A stretch of DNA of 64,000 nt from SHZI01 sp963802215 (GTDB lineage Bacteria > Pseudomonadota > Gammaproteobacteria > Steroidobacterales > GCA-2729495). The notes beneath the pieces were generated by a model. The model saw nothing but the letters and a program-made list of their open reading frames with translations, was not told where the DNA came from and made no database searches. A program made the translations under genes and the position numbers. Where the stretch lies: contig CAWDHQ010000001.1 in the NCBI GenBank assembly GCA_963802215.1, positions 62,001-126,000 on the forward strand, read 5' to 3'. Below, one piece after another: positions 42,229-51,371 of the stretch (positions within the stretch are counted from its first letter, which is position 1; each line of letters starts with the position of its first letter).

Positions 42229-43854
42229 GTGAACGTATCCTTCCCTGAGTCCCCTGCAGCCGCGATGGAACGCCCCGGCCTCCGTGCAGGGCTGTTTCTC
42301 CTGGTCGTCTTCCTCGTGGGCGCGTTGTTCTGGGACAGCTTCGTCGAGATGGAGCGTCTCTGGCAGCAGCCCGAGTACAGCCATGGCTACCTGATCCCGT
42401 TTCTGGCCGCCTACCTTTTCCTTGCCCGCGCCGAGCGCCTCGTCGAGTCGACGCCGGCCCCCGCCTGGATAGGCGTGGCAGCACTCGTCGCCGCCCTGGC
42501 GGTGCTGATGGTTGGCGAGCTCAGTGCCCTGTTCATCATCCAGCAGTACGCCTTCCTCATGGCCGTGTGGGCTTTGGCCCTGGCCTTCCTCGGCTACCGG
42601 GGAGTGCGCGCGATCTGGGCGTCGCTCGCCATGCTCGTCTTCCTCGTGCCGCTGCCCGTCCTGATCCAGTACAAGCTGTCGTCCGGCCTGCAGTTCATTT
42701 CGACCGACATAGCGGCGTTCGTCCTTCGGGCGGTCGGCGTTCCGGTGTTTGTCGAAGGCAACGTCATTGACATGGGCGTGTCGAAGCTGCAGGTGGTCGA
42801 GGCCTGCAGCGGACTCCGCTATCTGTTTCCCCTGATGACGTTCGGCTTCCTGTGCGGTTACATCTACCGGGGCCCCAACTGGCACCGGTGGCTGATCTTC
42901 CTGTCGGCCGTTCCCGTAACCATCATCATGAACAGCATCCGCATCGCGGTAACGGGCATTCTCTTCAATACCTATGGCATCGGAGCTGGCGACACCTTCC
43001 TGCACTTTTTCGAAGGCTGGGTGATCTTCGTCGGCTGCCTGATCATCCTGTTCGCGGAAATGGTCCTTCTGGCGAAGCTTCAGCGGCGAAGCCTCGACGA
43101 CGTCTTCGATCCGCAGCTGCCCAGTCTCGCCACGCTCCGGAAGCTGCCAGGTGCCCTTCGGACCAGCGGGCCGGCACTTGCCGTCGTTCCCGTGCTTGGC
43201 CTTGCCCTACTGATGTCGGTGGGCCTGGCGGGGCGCGAGGAGATCACGCCGGAACGGCAGACGCTCCTGAACTTTCCCCTGACCCTGGGCGAGTGGCGGG
43301 GAGTGGAGACGCAGATATCCCCGGAAGAGCTGGACGTGCTGAAGCTCACCGATTACATCACCGCCAACTACACCCATCCCTCCGGAAATGTGGCGAATCT
43401 CTATGTCGCCTACTACGCCTCGCAGCGCAAGGGGGCGTCGGTGCATTCGCCCCGGGCCTGTTTGCCTGGCGGCGGGTGGCAGATCCTCAGCAGCGAAGTC
43501 GTGAAGATACCCGGGGTGCTGCCGGATGGAAGCGACCTCCCGGTCAATCAACTCATCATCGGATCCGGCGAGGACCGCCAGCTCGTCAACTACTGGTTCA
43601 TGCAGCGGGGCCGGAATCTCACCAACGAGTATGCGGTGAAGTGGTACATCTTCTGGGATTCACTGACCCGGCAGCGCACCGACGGCGCTCTTGTGAGGCT
43701 CGTCACCCCGTTGCCCGAGTCCGGTGGCGAGGAGGAGGCCGCCCAGCGCCTCGCTGAGCTGATCCGGCTGGCTCAGCCGCGCCTCTACTACCACATTCCC
43801 CAGGAATCGGCCGTTGCGTCCACGGCAACCCCCGGGGTGCCAGGCGCCTTGTGA
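42229..43854 (+). CDS. Exosortase fused to EpsI domain, copy 2 (XrtD-like)
   Basis: A 541-residue paralogue of the gene at 13913, with the same architecture. The exosortase half shows FWDSFVEMERLWQQPEYSHG, catalytic Cys in VVEACSGLRYLFP, Arg in MNSIRIAVTG and His in FLHFFEGW. The DUF3485/EpsI half shows SVHSPRACLPGGGW, SGEDRQLVNYWF and NEYAVKWYIF. The GTG start at 42229 is weak; ATG 42265 is an alternative. It sits between the WecG-like and nucleotidyltransferase genes within the polysaccharide locus. Two copies may serve two signals or two units. Confidence 0.9.
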   Translation: MNVSFPESPAAAMERPGLRAGLFLLVVFLVGALFWDSFVEMERLWQQPEYSHGYLIPFLAAYLFLARAERLVESTPAPAWIGVAALVAALAVLMVGELSALFIIQQYAFLMAVWALALAFLGYRGVRAIWASLAMLVFLVPLPVLIQYKLSSGLQFISTDIAAFVLRAVGVPVFVEGNVIDMGVSKLQVVEACSGLRYLFPLMTFGFLCGYIYRGPNWHRWLIFLSAVPVTIIMNSIRIAVTGILFNTYGIGAGDTFLHFFEGWVIFVGCLIILFAEMVLLAKLQRRSLDDVFDPQLPSLATLRKLPGALRTSGPALAVVPVLGLALLMSVGLAGREEITPERQTLLNFPLTLGEWRGVETQISPEELDVLKLTDYITANYTHPSGNVANLYVAYYASQRKGASVHSPRACLPGGGWQILSSEVVKIPGVLPDGSDLPVNQLIIGSGEDRQLVNYWFMQRGRNLTNEYAVKWYIFWDSLTRQRTDGALVRLVTPLPESGGEEEAAQRLAELIRLAQPRLYYHIPQESAVASTATPGVPGAL

Positions 43855-43944
43855 CGCCGTCTGGCCGAATCCGGCGATTGGCGTGATTGAGGCAACGGGT
43901 CTTCGCGGTTTTGACCACCCGGTCTCAGCGCCTCCCGCCCCCGA

Positions 43945-43953
43945 TGCTAGACT
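43945..43953 (+). promoter_or_regulatory. Extended -10-like TGCTAGACT motif
   Basis: TGCTAGACT, followed by TTGCCGCTAAGC, upstream of the nucleotidyltransferase gene. Matching TGCTAG motifs occur before the genes at 46788, 48130 and 62364. No clear -35 was found. Confidence 0.4.
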
Positions 43954-43991
43954 TTGCCGCTAAGCATCCCACCCTGTAGTGCCCGGACCCT

Positions 43992-44492
43992 ATGCGCCTT
44001 GCCAGCTTCGAAGCCATTGCCACGGCGTTGCAGGGCGCCGGGGTGCGCTATCTCGTGGCCGGTGGTCTTGCCGTCAATGCCCACGGATACCTGCGCTTCA
44101 CCAAGGATGTCGACCTCGTGATCCAGCTGCAGCCTGACAACCTGCGCCATGCGCTCACGGCACTGGGCAGCCTGGGCTACAAGCCCGCGCTGCCAGTGAC
44201 CCTGGAGCAATTTGCCGACGCGGGAATTCGCGAGAGCTGGGTGCGCGACAGGAACATGCAGGTCTTCCAGCTCTGGAGCGACGTTCATGTGGAGACGCCG
44301 ATCGACATCTTCGTCAGTGAGCCCTTCGCCTTCGACGACGAGTATGTCAAGGCGGTGGTCAAGCCATTGCGCGACGATCTGCCCGTGCGCTTCGTCACCA
44401 TCCCCACGCTCATTCGCATGAAGCAGGTCGCCAACCGGGAGCAGGACAGGATCGACATCGAGCACCTGCGCATGAGGCTGGACGATGAGTGA
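43992..44492 (+). CDS. Nucleotidyltransferase-fold protein (AbiEii-like) 2
   Basis: A 166-residue cytosolic protein with a clear minimal NTase signature: LVAGGLAVNAHGYLRFTKDVDLVI, where GG and the DxD acids match AbiEii-like toxins and related proteins. A third acidic position fits ETPIDIFVSEP. RFVTIPTLIRMKQVANREQDRID resembles the family's C-terminal IP.LI.MK...R..D..D.  segment. It overlaps the start of the next small gene, suggesting a pair. It is unusual inside a polysaccharide locus. Confidence 0.8.
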   Translation: MRLASFEAIATALQGAGVRYLVAGGLAVNAHGYLRFTKDVDLVIQLQPDNLRHALTALGSLGYKPALPVTLEQFADAGIRESWVRDRNMQVFQLWSDVHVETPIDIFVSEPFAFDDEYVKAVVKPLRDDLPVRFVTIPTLIRMKQVANREQDRIDIEHLRMRLDDE

Positions 44493-44676
44493 GCAGGGTG
44501 GCCCGCTGCCGGCTGACTGGGCCAGCGCGACCTACGAGGGGGCGCGCCGGGAGCAGGTGCGGCGCTGGTCGCGCCTCTCGCTGGCGCAGGTCATCGCGTC
44601 ACTGGAAGAGATGGAGCAGCTGTCGATTCGCCTCGGCACGCTTCCCGACACCCGGCCACCCGGGTCGCCGGGGTAG
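44485..44676 (+). CDS. Small partner protein of the nucleotidyltransferase
   Basis: A 63-residue helical protein whose ATG overlaps the end of the NTase gene by 8 nt (GATGAGTGA). The motif YEGARREQVRRWSRLS followed by ASLEEMEQLS resembles small proteins found beside AbiEii-like NTases. Possibly the antitoxin-like or regulatory half of a pair; evidence is limited to position, length and motif. Confidence 0.6.
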   Translation: MSEQGGPLPADWASATYEGARREQVRRWSRLSLAQVIASLEEMEQLSIRLGTLPDTRPPGSPG

Positions 44677-44683
44677 TCGCGCC

Positions 44684-46651
44684 ATGTGCGGCCTGGCCGG
44701 CTTCCTGGGCTTCCCCGTGCCCGCGCCCGCGGTACCGGGCCTGCTCACCCGCATGGCCGGCACGCTCGTCCACCGGGGCCCCGACGACCAGGGCATCTGG
44801 AGTGACCCGTCGGCGGGGGTGGGGTTTGCGCACCGCCGCCTCTCCGTCCAGGACCTCTCGCCGCTCGGCGCCCAGCCCATGCATTCCGTCAGCGGGCGCT
44901 TCGTCATCGCCTACAACGGCGAGGTCTACAACTTTCCCGCGCTCCGCGCGGAGCTGGTCGCGCGGGGCCACAGCTTCCGCAGCGGGTCCGACACCGAGGT
45001 GATGCTCGCGGCCTTCGAGGAGTGGGGCGTGCGTGACGCCGTCCCGCGCTTCATCGGCATGTTCGCGTTTGCCGTGTGGGACGGGGCCGAGCAGTGCCTG
45101 TGGCTGTGCAGGGACCGGATCGGCATCAAGCCCCTCTACGTGGGCCACGTGGGCAACAACCTGGTCTTCGGCTCGGAGCTCAAGTCCGTCCGCATCATCC
45201 CGGGCTTCGATCGCACCATCGACCCCGACGCCCTGGCGCTCTTCATGCGCCACGACTACGTGCCCGGTCCCTGGAGCATCTACTCGTCGGTGCGCAAGCT
45301 GCCGCCCGGCGTGCTCGCCCGGTACCAGCCCCGCACCGGTGCCCGGCCGGTGGAGACCCGCTTTACCTACTGGTCGGTGGAGAAGGCGGTCGCGAATCCC
45401 GTCGCCGTCCCCGAGGGCGACGAAGCCGCCATCCAGACGCTGGAGGACCTGCTGCGGGATTCCATACGGCTCCGGATGATCGCCGACGTGCCCCTCGGGG
45501 TGCTCCTGTCCGGCGGCATCGATTCCAGCACCGTCACCGCGCTCGCCCAGTCCCTCACGCCGGACCCGGTGAAGACCTTCACGATCGGTTTCGAGGACAA
45601 GCACTTCGACGAAGCCGACCACGCGCGGGACATCGCCAAGCACCTGCGCACGGAGCACACCGAGCTCTACATCGCGCCCGCCGACGCCCTCCGGGTGGTG
45701 CCGCGGCTCGCGACCATCTACGACGAGCCCTTCGGCGATTCCTCCCAGATCCCGACGCTCCTCGTCAGCCAGCTGGCCCGCCAGCGGGTGACGGTGGCGC
45801 TCTCCGGTGACGGCGGGGACGAGTTCTTCTACGGCTACGGGCGCTACACGACCGCGGAATCCGTGTGGCGCCAGTTGTCCCGCGTTCCGTTTCCCATTCG
45901 TGCTCTTGCCTCGGGCGTCATCGATGCGCTGCCGCCCGGCCTGATCGATGCCATGCTGCCGAACGCCAGCAAGCGCTTCGGCGAGTACGGGGCCCGGGGC
46001 ACCCCTTCCCAGCGCCTGCGCCGGCTGGCGCGGGTCGCCCGGGAGCCGGACTGGTTCCACTTCTATCGCGGCATCGTCTCCCGCTGGACCGAGTTCGACG
46101 GCCTGATCGCGGACGACGCGGGTTCCGGCCACCTGCTCGCCGACCCGCCCGCCTGGATGCGCGCGCTCCCCAAGAGCGCCTACATGATGACCGCCGACAT
46201 CCAGAGCTACCTGTGCGAGGACATCCTCGCCAAGGTCGACCGGGCCAGCATGAGCGCCAGCCTCGAGCTGCGGGAACCGCTGCTCGACCACCGGATCGCC
46301 GAATTCGCGCTGGCCCTGCCCATGAACTTCAAGTACCGCAATGGCCAGATGAAGTGGCTGCTGCGCCAGGTCGCCTACCGGCACATTCCCGCCAGCCTGC
46401 TCGACCGGCCCAAGCGGGGCTTCGAGATGCCCGTCGGCTCCTGGCTGCGGGGGCCCCTGCGGGACTGGGCGGAGGGCCTGCTCGACCCCCGGCGCATCGG
46501 CGCCGACGGCTACCTGGATCCCGGGCCCGTCAGCCAGCGCTGGAAGAACCACCTGGCCAATCGCCTCGACTGGCAGGGCAAGCTCTGGAACGTGCTCATG
46601 TTCCAGTCCTGGCTGGAGGAGGAGCGCACGGTGAGGGACGGCTTCCCTTAA
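44684..46651 (+). CDS. Asparagine-synthase-type amidotransferase 2 (exosortase-locus type)
   Basis: A 655-residue class II amidotransferase. ATG 44684 gives MCGLAGFLGFP with the catalytic Cys2. Then HRGPDDQGIW, IAYNGEVYNFPALR, P-loop LLSGGIDSSTVTALA and SGDGGDEFFYGYGR. It matches in size and motifs the exosortase-associated amidotransferase group. GC is high again here (unlike 31.6-39.4 kb). Confidence 0.92.
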   Translation: MCGLAGFLGFPVPAPAVPGLLTRMAGTLVHRGPDDQGIWSDPSAGVGFAHRRLSVQDLSPLGAQPMHSVSGRFVIAYNGEVYNFPALRAELVARGHSFRSGSDTEVMLAAFEEWGVRDAVPRFIGMFAFAVWDGAEQCLWLCRDRIGIKPLYVGHVGNNLVFGSELKSVRIIPGFDRTIDPDALALFMRHDYVPGPWSIYSSVRKLPPGVLARYQPRTGARPVETRFTYWSVEKAVANPVAVPEGDEAAIQTLEDLLRDSIRLRMIADVPLGVLLSGGIDSSTVTALAQSLTPDPVKTFTIGFEDKHFDEADHARDIAKHLRTEHTELYIAPADALRVVPRLATIYDEPFGDSSQIPTLLVSQLARQRVTVALSGDGGDEFFYGYGRYTTAESVWRQLSRVPFPIRALASGVIDALPPGLIDAMLPNASKRFGEYGARGTPSQRLRRLARVAREPDWFHFYRGIVSRWTEFDGLIADDAGSGHLLADPPAWMRALPKSAYMMTADIQSYLCEDILAKVDRASMSASLELREPLLDHRIAEFALALPMNFKYRNGQMKWLLRQVAYRHIPASLLDRPKRGFEMPVGSWLRGPLRDWAEGLLDPRRIGADGYLDPGPVSQRWKNHLANRLDWQGKLWNVLMFQSWLEEERTVRDGFP

Positions 46652-46714
46652 TAGGGCGGGGGACGGTTCGCCCAAGTGACGTCACTGATCGCCCGGCGTG
46701 AGTTAACACTGGCT

Positions 46715-46807
46715 GATTCTGTCCATCTGGTCATGGAGTGATCCGGCCCAGATGCTAGGATTTGCAGCTTGGTAGCCCGGCCCCTGCATGGATTACACCT
46801 CCGCACC
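46715..46807 (+). repeat. 93-bp direct repeat, copy A (promoter plus first codons)
   Basis: Copy A, upstream of the oxidoreductase at 46788; copy B is at 48057-48149. They match at 76 of 93 positions by my count, including the TGCTAG motif (46753-46761), the ATG and the codons for MDYTSAP. Confidence 0.9.
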
Positions 46808-47948
46808 GCTCCTTTTCCGAGTCCGCAAGGCGCTCCGCTACGTGGGCCTGTACGGCGTGCGCCGGACGCTGGTCAAGGTGCGCGGGCAGTACCACATGGG
46901 CAGGAGCTACGCACGGCTGCCGGCCAACGACGTGCGGCCGGAGTCGAACGCCCACGTGGGCCTCATCGGCTGCGGAAACTTCGGCTTTTCGGTCATCGCC
47001 TATTACCTGAAGAAGAACTACGGCCAGGTGATCCGCGGCTGCATGGACATTGACGTCAACAAGGCCGCGTCGCTGTTCGAGCAGTACGGCGCCTGCTACT
47101 ACACCACCGACGCCGACCGCATCATCGCCGACCCGAAGATCACCCTGGTCTTCATCTCCTCGAACCACGCCAGTCACGCCGAGTACGCCATCAGGGCGCT
47201 CCAGGCGGGCAAGGACGTGCACATCGAGAAGCCCCACGTGGTCACTGACGACCAGCTGGTCCGCCTCTGCGCGGCCCAGGAGGCCGCCCGGGCCGCCGGG
47301 AAGGGGCGGATCGTCTCGCTGGGCTTCAACCGCCCCGGCAGCCCCTTCGGCACCCGCATGCGCGAGCAGCTGTGGCGGGAAGACGGCGAGCTGATGCAGA
47401 ACTGGTTCATCGCCGGGCACGAGATCGCGCCGGACCACTGGTACTTCAGGGAGGAGGAGGGCGGCCGGGTGCTCGGCAACCTGTGCCATTGGACGGACCT
47501 GACCTACCAGATGATGCCGCCGGAACGGCGGTTTCCAATTCGTATCATTCCCACGCGCTCGGCGAAGTCTGACTGCGATATCGCTGTCACCTACGTCTTC
47601 GGAGACGGCTCGATCGCCGCCATCACCTTTTCGGCCAAGGGCCACGCCTTCGAGGGCGTGAAGGAACGCTACGCGGCCCATCGCGGCAATACCCTCATCG
47701 CCATGGACGATTTTCAGCGCCTCGTCATGGATGTCGGCGCGGAGAAGCGCGCCTGGGAGCCCCGCAACCGGGATCACGGCCACGAGGCCTCCATCCGCCG
47801 CAGCTACGACACCGCCGCCGACCCGGCGGCCCGGGGGCTGGAGACGGCTTACGTCTGGGAGGCGGGGCAGTTGTTCCTGCGGACCAAGGAGGCCCTGGAG
47901 GGCTCGCGGCCACTGACTCTCGACGCCTGGGCGAAGGTGGGTGCCTGA
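46788..47948 (+). CDS. Gfo/Idh/MocA-family oxidoreductase
   Basis: A 386-residue cytosolic NAD(P)-dependent sugar oxidoreductase. It has a Rossmann motif HVGLIGCGNFGFSVI at about residue 62, AGKDVHIEKPHVV with the EKP motif, and a substrate-binding DHWYFREEEGGRVLGNLCHW segment. Members oxidise or reduce sugar or inositol derivatives, here probably a nucleotide sugar for the polysaccharide. A 60-residue N-terminal extension before the Rossmann fold is unusual. The start is within a 93-bp duplication shared with the DUF4091 gene. Confidence 0.85.
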   Translation: MDYTSAPLLFRVRKALRYVGLYGVRRTLVKVRGQYHMGRSYARLPANDVRPESNAHVGLIGCGNFGFSVIAYYLKKNYGQVIRGCMDIDVNKAASLFEQYGACYYTTDADRIIADPKITLVFISSNHASHAEYAIRALQAGKDVHIEKPHVVTDDQLVRLCAAQEAARAAGKGRIVSLGFNRPGSPFGTRMREQLWREDGELMQNWFIAGHEIAPDHWYFREEEGGRVLGNLCHWTDLTYQMMPPERRFPIRIIPTRSAKSDCDIAVTYVFGDGSIAAITFSAKGHAFEGVKERYAAHRGNTLIAMDDFQRLVMDVGAEKRAWEPRNRDHGHEASIRRSYDTAADPAARGLETAYVWEAGQLFLRTKEALEGSRPLTLDAWAKVGA

Positions 47949-48056
47949 GCTGCAAATCAGGCCCTTGCGGAATGCGAGGCCTGCCTGTTGCAGGAGGAGT
48001 GGCAGGTGACGGGTGGAATGGCGGGTTGAACTCGGTCACAAAGCGAGCCCCCGTCC

Positions 48057-48149
48057 CATTCTGACTATCTCGTCATGGAGCGATACGGCGCAAATGCTAG
48101 CATTTGCGCCTTGTAAGCCCGGTTCCCGCATGGACTACACCTCCGCACC
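48057..48149 (+). repeat. 93-bp direct repeat, copy B (promoter plus first codons)
   Basis: Second copy of the segment at 46715. It contains TGCTAGCAT at 48095-48103 and the start codon at 48130, again followed by codons for DYTSAP. Confidence 0.9.
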
Positions 48150-50061
48150 AGATCAAATGGGACAGCCCACTGAATCACGCTTGGCTCGTGCGTGCTGGTC
48201 CGTTCGCCGGATGAAGGCGGCCACTGCCGGCGAAGGGCCTGTGCAGGCGCCCCCCCCTCCCTTGCGACGTGCCGCCCTGGCGACGATTCTGGCGCTCTGG
48301 GCGATCTTCCAGGCCGGCACGATGGCGTGGGCGGGAACCGGTCAACTCGGGCCGCTGGTTTCCTACGTTGTCGCCCCCATCAGCAGCACCAGGATCCTCG
48401 CTGACACCGTACCGCCGCCAGGTACCCGTTCGGACTCAGTCGTTATTGTGGGCTCCAGGGGCGAATACGAGCCGGCGAGTGTGGTGCTACGGGCCGGTGA
48501 GGCGGAAGTTCCCGACCTGACCCTGGCCGCCGGCGACCTGGTTGATGAGCAATCTGGGCGAAGGATTCCCGGGTCGAACCTGGACATACGGGTCGTAAAG
48601 CCGTGGTTTCAGGGGTACTCCGCCTGGAACGACATCAGCAAGAGTACGCCTGCTGATTTTCGCCAGACGATGGTTCCCGAGTTGCTCCTGAGAGACGACT
48701 CGTTGGTAATCACTGATGAGGCGAAAGAGCAGAACTTCGTGAAGGTCGGGGTTCGTGGCGAGTGGCAATACCGGCTGGTCAATCAAAAGCAGCTGGCGCC
48801 AGGCGAGCAGGTGCTGCCGGCACTGGCAGATTTCCCGGTCAGGGACTCCCCGGTCTTGCAGCCCTTCAACGTGCCTGCGCGCACGGGCAAGCAGGTGTGG
48901 TTCACACTCCTTGTGCCCGGCGACGCCGTGGCGGGCACTTACAAGGGTCAGGTGCAGGTTCGCGTAAGGGGTGCGCCGGTCGGCAACATCCAGGTAGCCC
49001 TTCAGGTTCTGCCTTTTGATCTGCTGCAGCCTCGAATGACCTACTCCGTCTACTATCGGGCGCAACTCGATGCCAGGCGGGCCAGCATCGGGTCCGAATA
49101 TCGCAATGCCGGGCAGATGGCCAATGAGCTGGTGGACATGCGCCAGCACGGCATCCGGAATCCGGGCGTGTATCAGAGATTTTCAGATCGCAAGGCGTTG
49201 GAGGCTGTCCTTAGGCTTCGGAGTGAGGCGGGGCTTGATCCTGGGGCGCTCTATTATCTCGGAATACAGACTACGCCGGATTCGCTGGGGCGCCCTGAGA
49301 ACGTTGCCGAGCGGAATCTTCGCCGGATAATGCCGGTACTGACCAAGCTGGCGCAGCGCTATGGACTCGGCCCCGTCTATGTCTACGGCAAGGATGAGGC
49401 CAAGGGTGCTGAGCTTACTGCCCAGCTGAGGCTCTGGCGGGCTGTACACGAGAGCGGCGGCAAAGTGTTCGTCGCCGGTCAGGCAGGTGCTCACGCCCTC
49501 GTTGGCAACGATCTCGACGTGCTTGTTCATTACGGCCAGCCGGACTTCCGGGAGGCGGAACGCTGGCATTCCAGTGGCAAGTCGATACTGAGCTATGCAA
49601 ACCCCCAGTCCGGCCCGGAGAACCCCTTCCTGTTCCGCCTGAACTATGGCCTGGTGCTCTGGGCAAATGACTACGACGGGGCGATGCCCTACGCGTACCA
49701 GCATTGCTTCGGGTCCTGCTGGAACGATGTCGACCACCCCGTGTACCGCGATCACAACCTCACCTATCCGACAGTTGATGGATTCATCCCGACACTCGCC
49801 TGGGAGGGCCTTCGGGAGGCTGTCGATGATGTGCGGTACGTCACGAGTCTTGAGGCGATGGTCGCGGGCGACCCTGGAGAAGAATCGGAACGCGCCGAGA
49901 TGGCCCGGACTTATCTGTGGACTCTGAAGCGCGACCTCCGAAGCAAGCAGGGGCGAAGCGGGAAGTACAACCAGAATATGGTGATTGACCTGGATGATGT
50001 TCGGCGACAGGTCATCCGGCATCTCAGCGCCGTGTCATCAGCAGGGAAGCTGGAGTCGTGA
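48130..50061 (+). CDS. Exported DUF4091 glycoside-hydrolase-like protein
   Basis: A 643-residue protein if started at 48130. After codons shared with the oxidoreductase start, a hydrophobic segment TILALWAIFQAGTMAWA (about residues 55-71) looks like a signal sequence or anchor. ATG 48211 is an alternative start giving a normal signal peptide. The body has a beta-sandwich-like N-domain and a C-terminal DUF4091 signature: CFGSCWNDVDHPVYRD and IPTLAWEGLREAVDDVRYV. DUF4091 proteins are associated with glycan degradation. It overlaps the next gene by 4 bp. Confidence 0.78.
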   Translation: MDYTSAPDQMGQPTESRLARACWSVRRMKAATAGEGPVQAPPPPLRRAALATILALWAIFQAGTMAWAGTGQLGPLVSYVVAPISSTRILADTVPPPGTRSDSVVIVGSRGEYEPASVVLRAGEAEVPDLTLAAGDLVDEQSGRRIPGSNLDIRVVKPWFQGYSAWNDISKSTPADFRQTMVPELLLRDDSLVITDEAKEQNFVKVGVRGEWQYRLVNQKQLAPGEQVLPALADFPVRDSPVLQPFNVPARTGKQVWFTLLVPGDAVAGTYKGQVQVRVRGAPVGNIQVALQVLPFDLLQPRMTYSVYYRAQLDARRASIGSEYRNAGQMANELVDMRQHGIRNPGVYQRFSDRKALEAVLRLRSEAGLDPGALYYLGIQTTPDSLGRPENVAERNLRRIMPVLTKLAQRYGLGPVYVYGKDEAKGAELTAQLRLWRAVHESGGKVFVAGQAGAHALVGNDLDVLVHYGQPDFREAERWHSSGKSILSYANPQSGPENPFLFRLNYGLVLWANDYDGAMPYAYQHCFGSCWNDVDHPVYRDHNLTYPTVDGFIPTLAWEGLREAVDDVRYVTSLEAMVAGDPGEESERAEMARTYLWTLKRDLRSKQGRSGKYNQNMVIDLDDVRRQVIRHLSAVSSAGKLES

Positions 50062-51371
50062 CTGCTCTGGGATCCGTTCTGGCGTTTCTCGTTGCGTTCA
50101 TCCTTTATTCGCAGGCATACCACTATTTGTGGATGGCGAAAATCCTGAACATCATGCCGGGGTACTGGTTCGCGGCTTTGGCGTCGTTGGGTCTCGTGGC
50201 GTCGTTCACCTCGATTGGCGGGCAGCTCCGCCCGGGGGACCTGTCCGGGCGGGATCGGCGGGCCAATCGGCTGGCACTCGGAGTCTGGGCGGTTGCTCTC
50301 GGCGTCATTGCCCTGTTTTCGTACCTCTTCTCCGTGCGGTCTCCCGAGCAACTCCGGGCGTTGAAGACCATATTTATTTGCATCGCCATGTTCGGGATCT
50401 ACCTGGTGGTGTACGGCAGGCCACGGGAGAACCGGGTTGCAAGGACCGCAATCCTGCTCGTGGTGCTGATGTCGGTACTGAACAACCTGATTGATGTCGC
50501 CGGTGTCTACCTGTTCTCGGTCGCCGAGGGCAGAGGGGCCGGCTTCTACGGCAACCCAAACATCTCGGCTGTCTACCTCGTGATGGGAATGATTGTCACC
50601 GCATCGCTCGTTCCGCCCCGGTACAGGCTCTGGTACTGCTTTCTGGTCGGTGTCGGAGTCATCGCGACATTCAGCCGGTCCGGACTCCTTCTCTGGCTCG
50701 TAAGCGTATACGGCCTGGGCCGCGAGCAGTTGTTTCGCCTGAGCAAGACAGCACTGAACGTCATGGTCGCATCCATAGTGGCGCTCGTCATCTTCATGCA
50801 GGTTGGCGAGAACCTGGTAACGGGTCTCGGCCTCGACAAGTACCTCTCGGAAAATGCCACTCAGCGGCTGCATTTGGATCTGGACAGGGACGATTCCCTG
50901 CAGGGACGCATGGAGGTGGCGCGCAGGAGCCTGGAACTCATCCAGGAGTCACCGTGGGTAGGGCACGGGCTTGGTGCGCACAACCTGCTCAAGACCCGGG
51001 TTGCACCGCATAACATGTACCTGCTGATTGGCGTGGAACTCGGCATCCTTGGCGTTGCTCTTTATCTGTTCCTGCTTGTAACCCTGTGGCGGGTGAAATC
51101 GCCAGTCGCCAGGGTGTTCGCGGTGGCGCTGGGTGTCTGGTCGCTGTTTGACCATAATATCGTCGACCACAATGGCCTCTGGCTGGCCTATGCAGTTCTG
51201 GCTGGTTATGCGTTAGCCCCCAAACCCGCCAGGAGCAGCGTCCAGAAAGCGGGGGAAGAAGGTGAGGGCGAGTCCGGTAGGGAAGGCGCGGAGGCTGTGG
51301 GCAGCACGATGGGAAAGCAGCACGGTAAGACCGGCAAGGGATCGCGCTTCAAACCGGTGGTATGGACATGA
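50058..51371 (+). CDS. Wzy/O-antigen ligase-like polymerase 2
   Basis: A 437-residue inner-membrane protein with about 11 helices and O-antigen ligase motifs: GRGAGFYGNPNISAVYLV, IATFSRSGLLLWLV and the periplasmic segment PWVGHGLGAHNLLKTRVAPHNMYL. The Arg in FSRSG and the His in PHN are typical. The GTG start overlaps the DUF4091 stop. A charged tail (about 50 residues) is atypical and may reflect a tolerated extension. Confidence 0.85.
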   Translation: MTALGSVLAFLVAFILYSQAYHYLWMAKILNIMPGYWFAALASLGLVASFTSIGGQLRPGDLSGRDRRANRLALGVWAVALGVIALFSYLFSVRSPEQLRALKTIFICIAMFGIYLVVYGRPRENRVARTAILLVVLMSVLNNLIDVAGVYLFSVAEGRGAGFYGNPNISAVYLVMGMIVTASLVPPRYRLWYCFLVGVGVIATFSRSGLLLWLVSVYGLGREQLFRLSKTALNVMVASIVALVIFMQVGENLVTGLGLDKYLSENATQRLHLDLDRDDSLQGRMEVARRSLELIQESPWVGHGLGAHNLLKTRVAPHNMYLLIGVELGILGVALYLFLLVTLWRVKSPVARVFAVALGVWSLFDHNIVDHNGLWLAYAVLAGYALAPKPARSSVQKAGEEGEGESGREGAEAVGSTMGKQHGKTGKGSRFKPVVWT

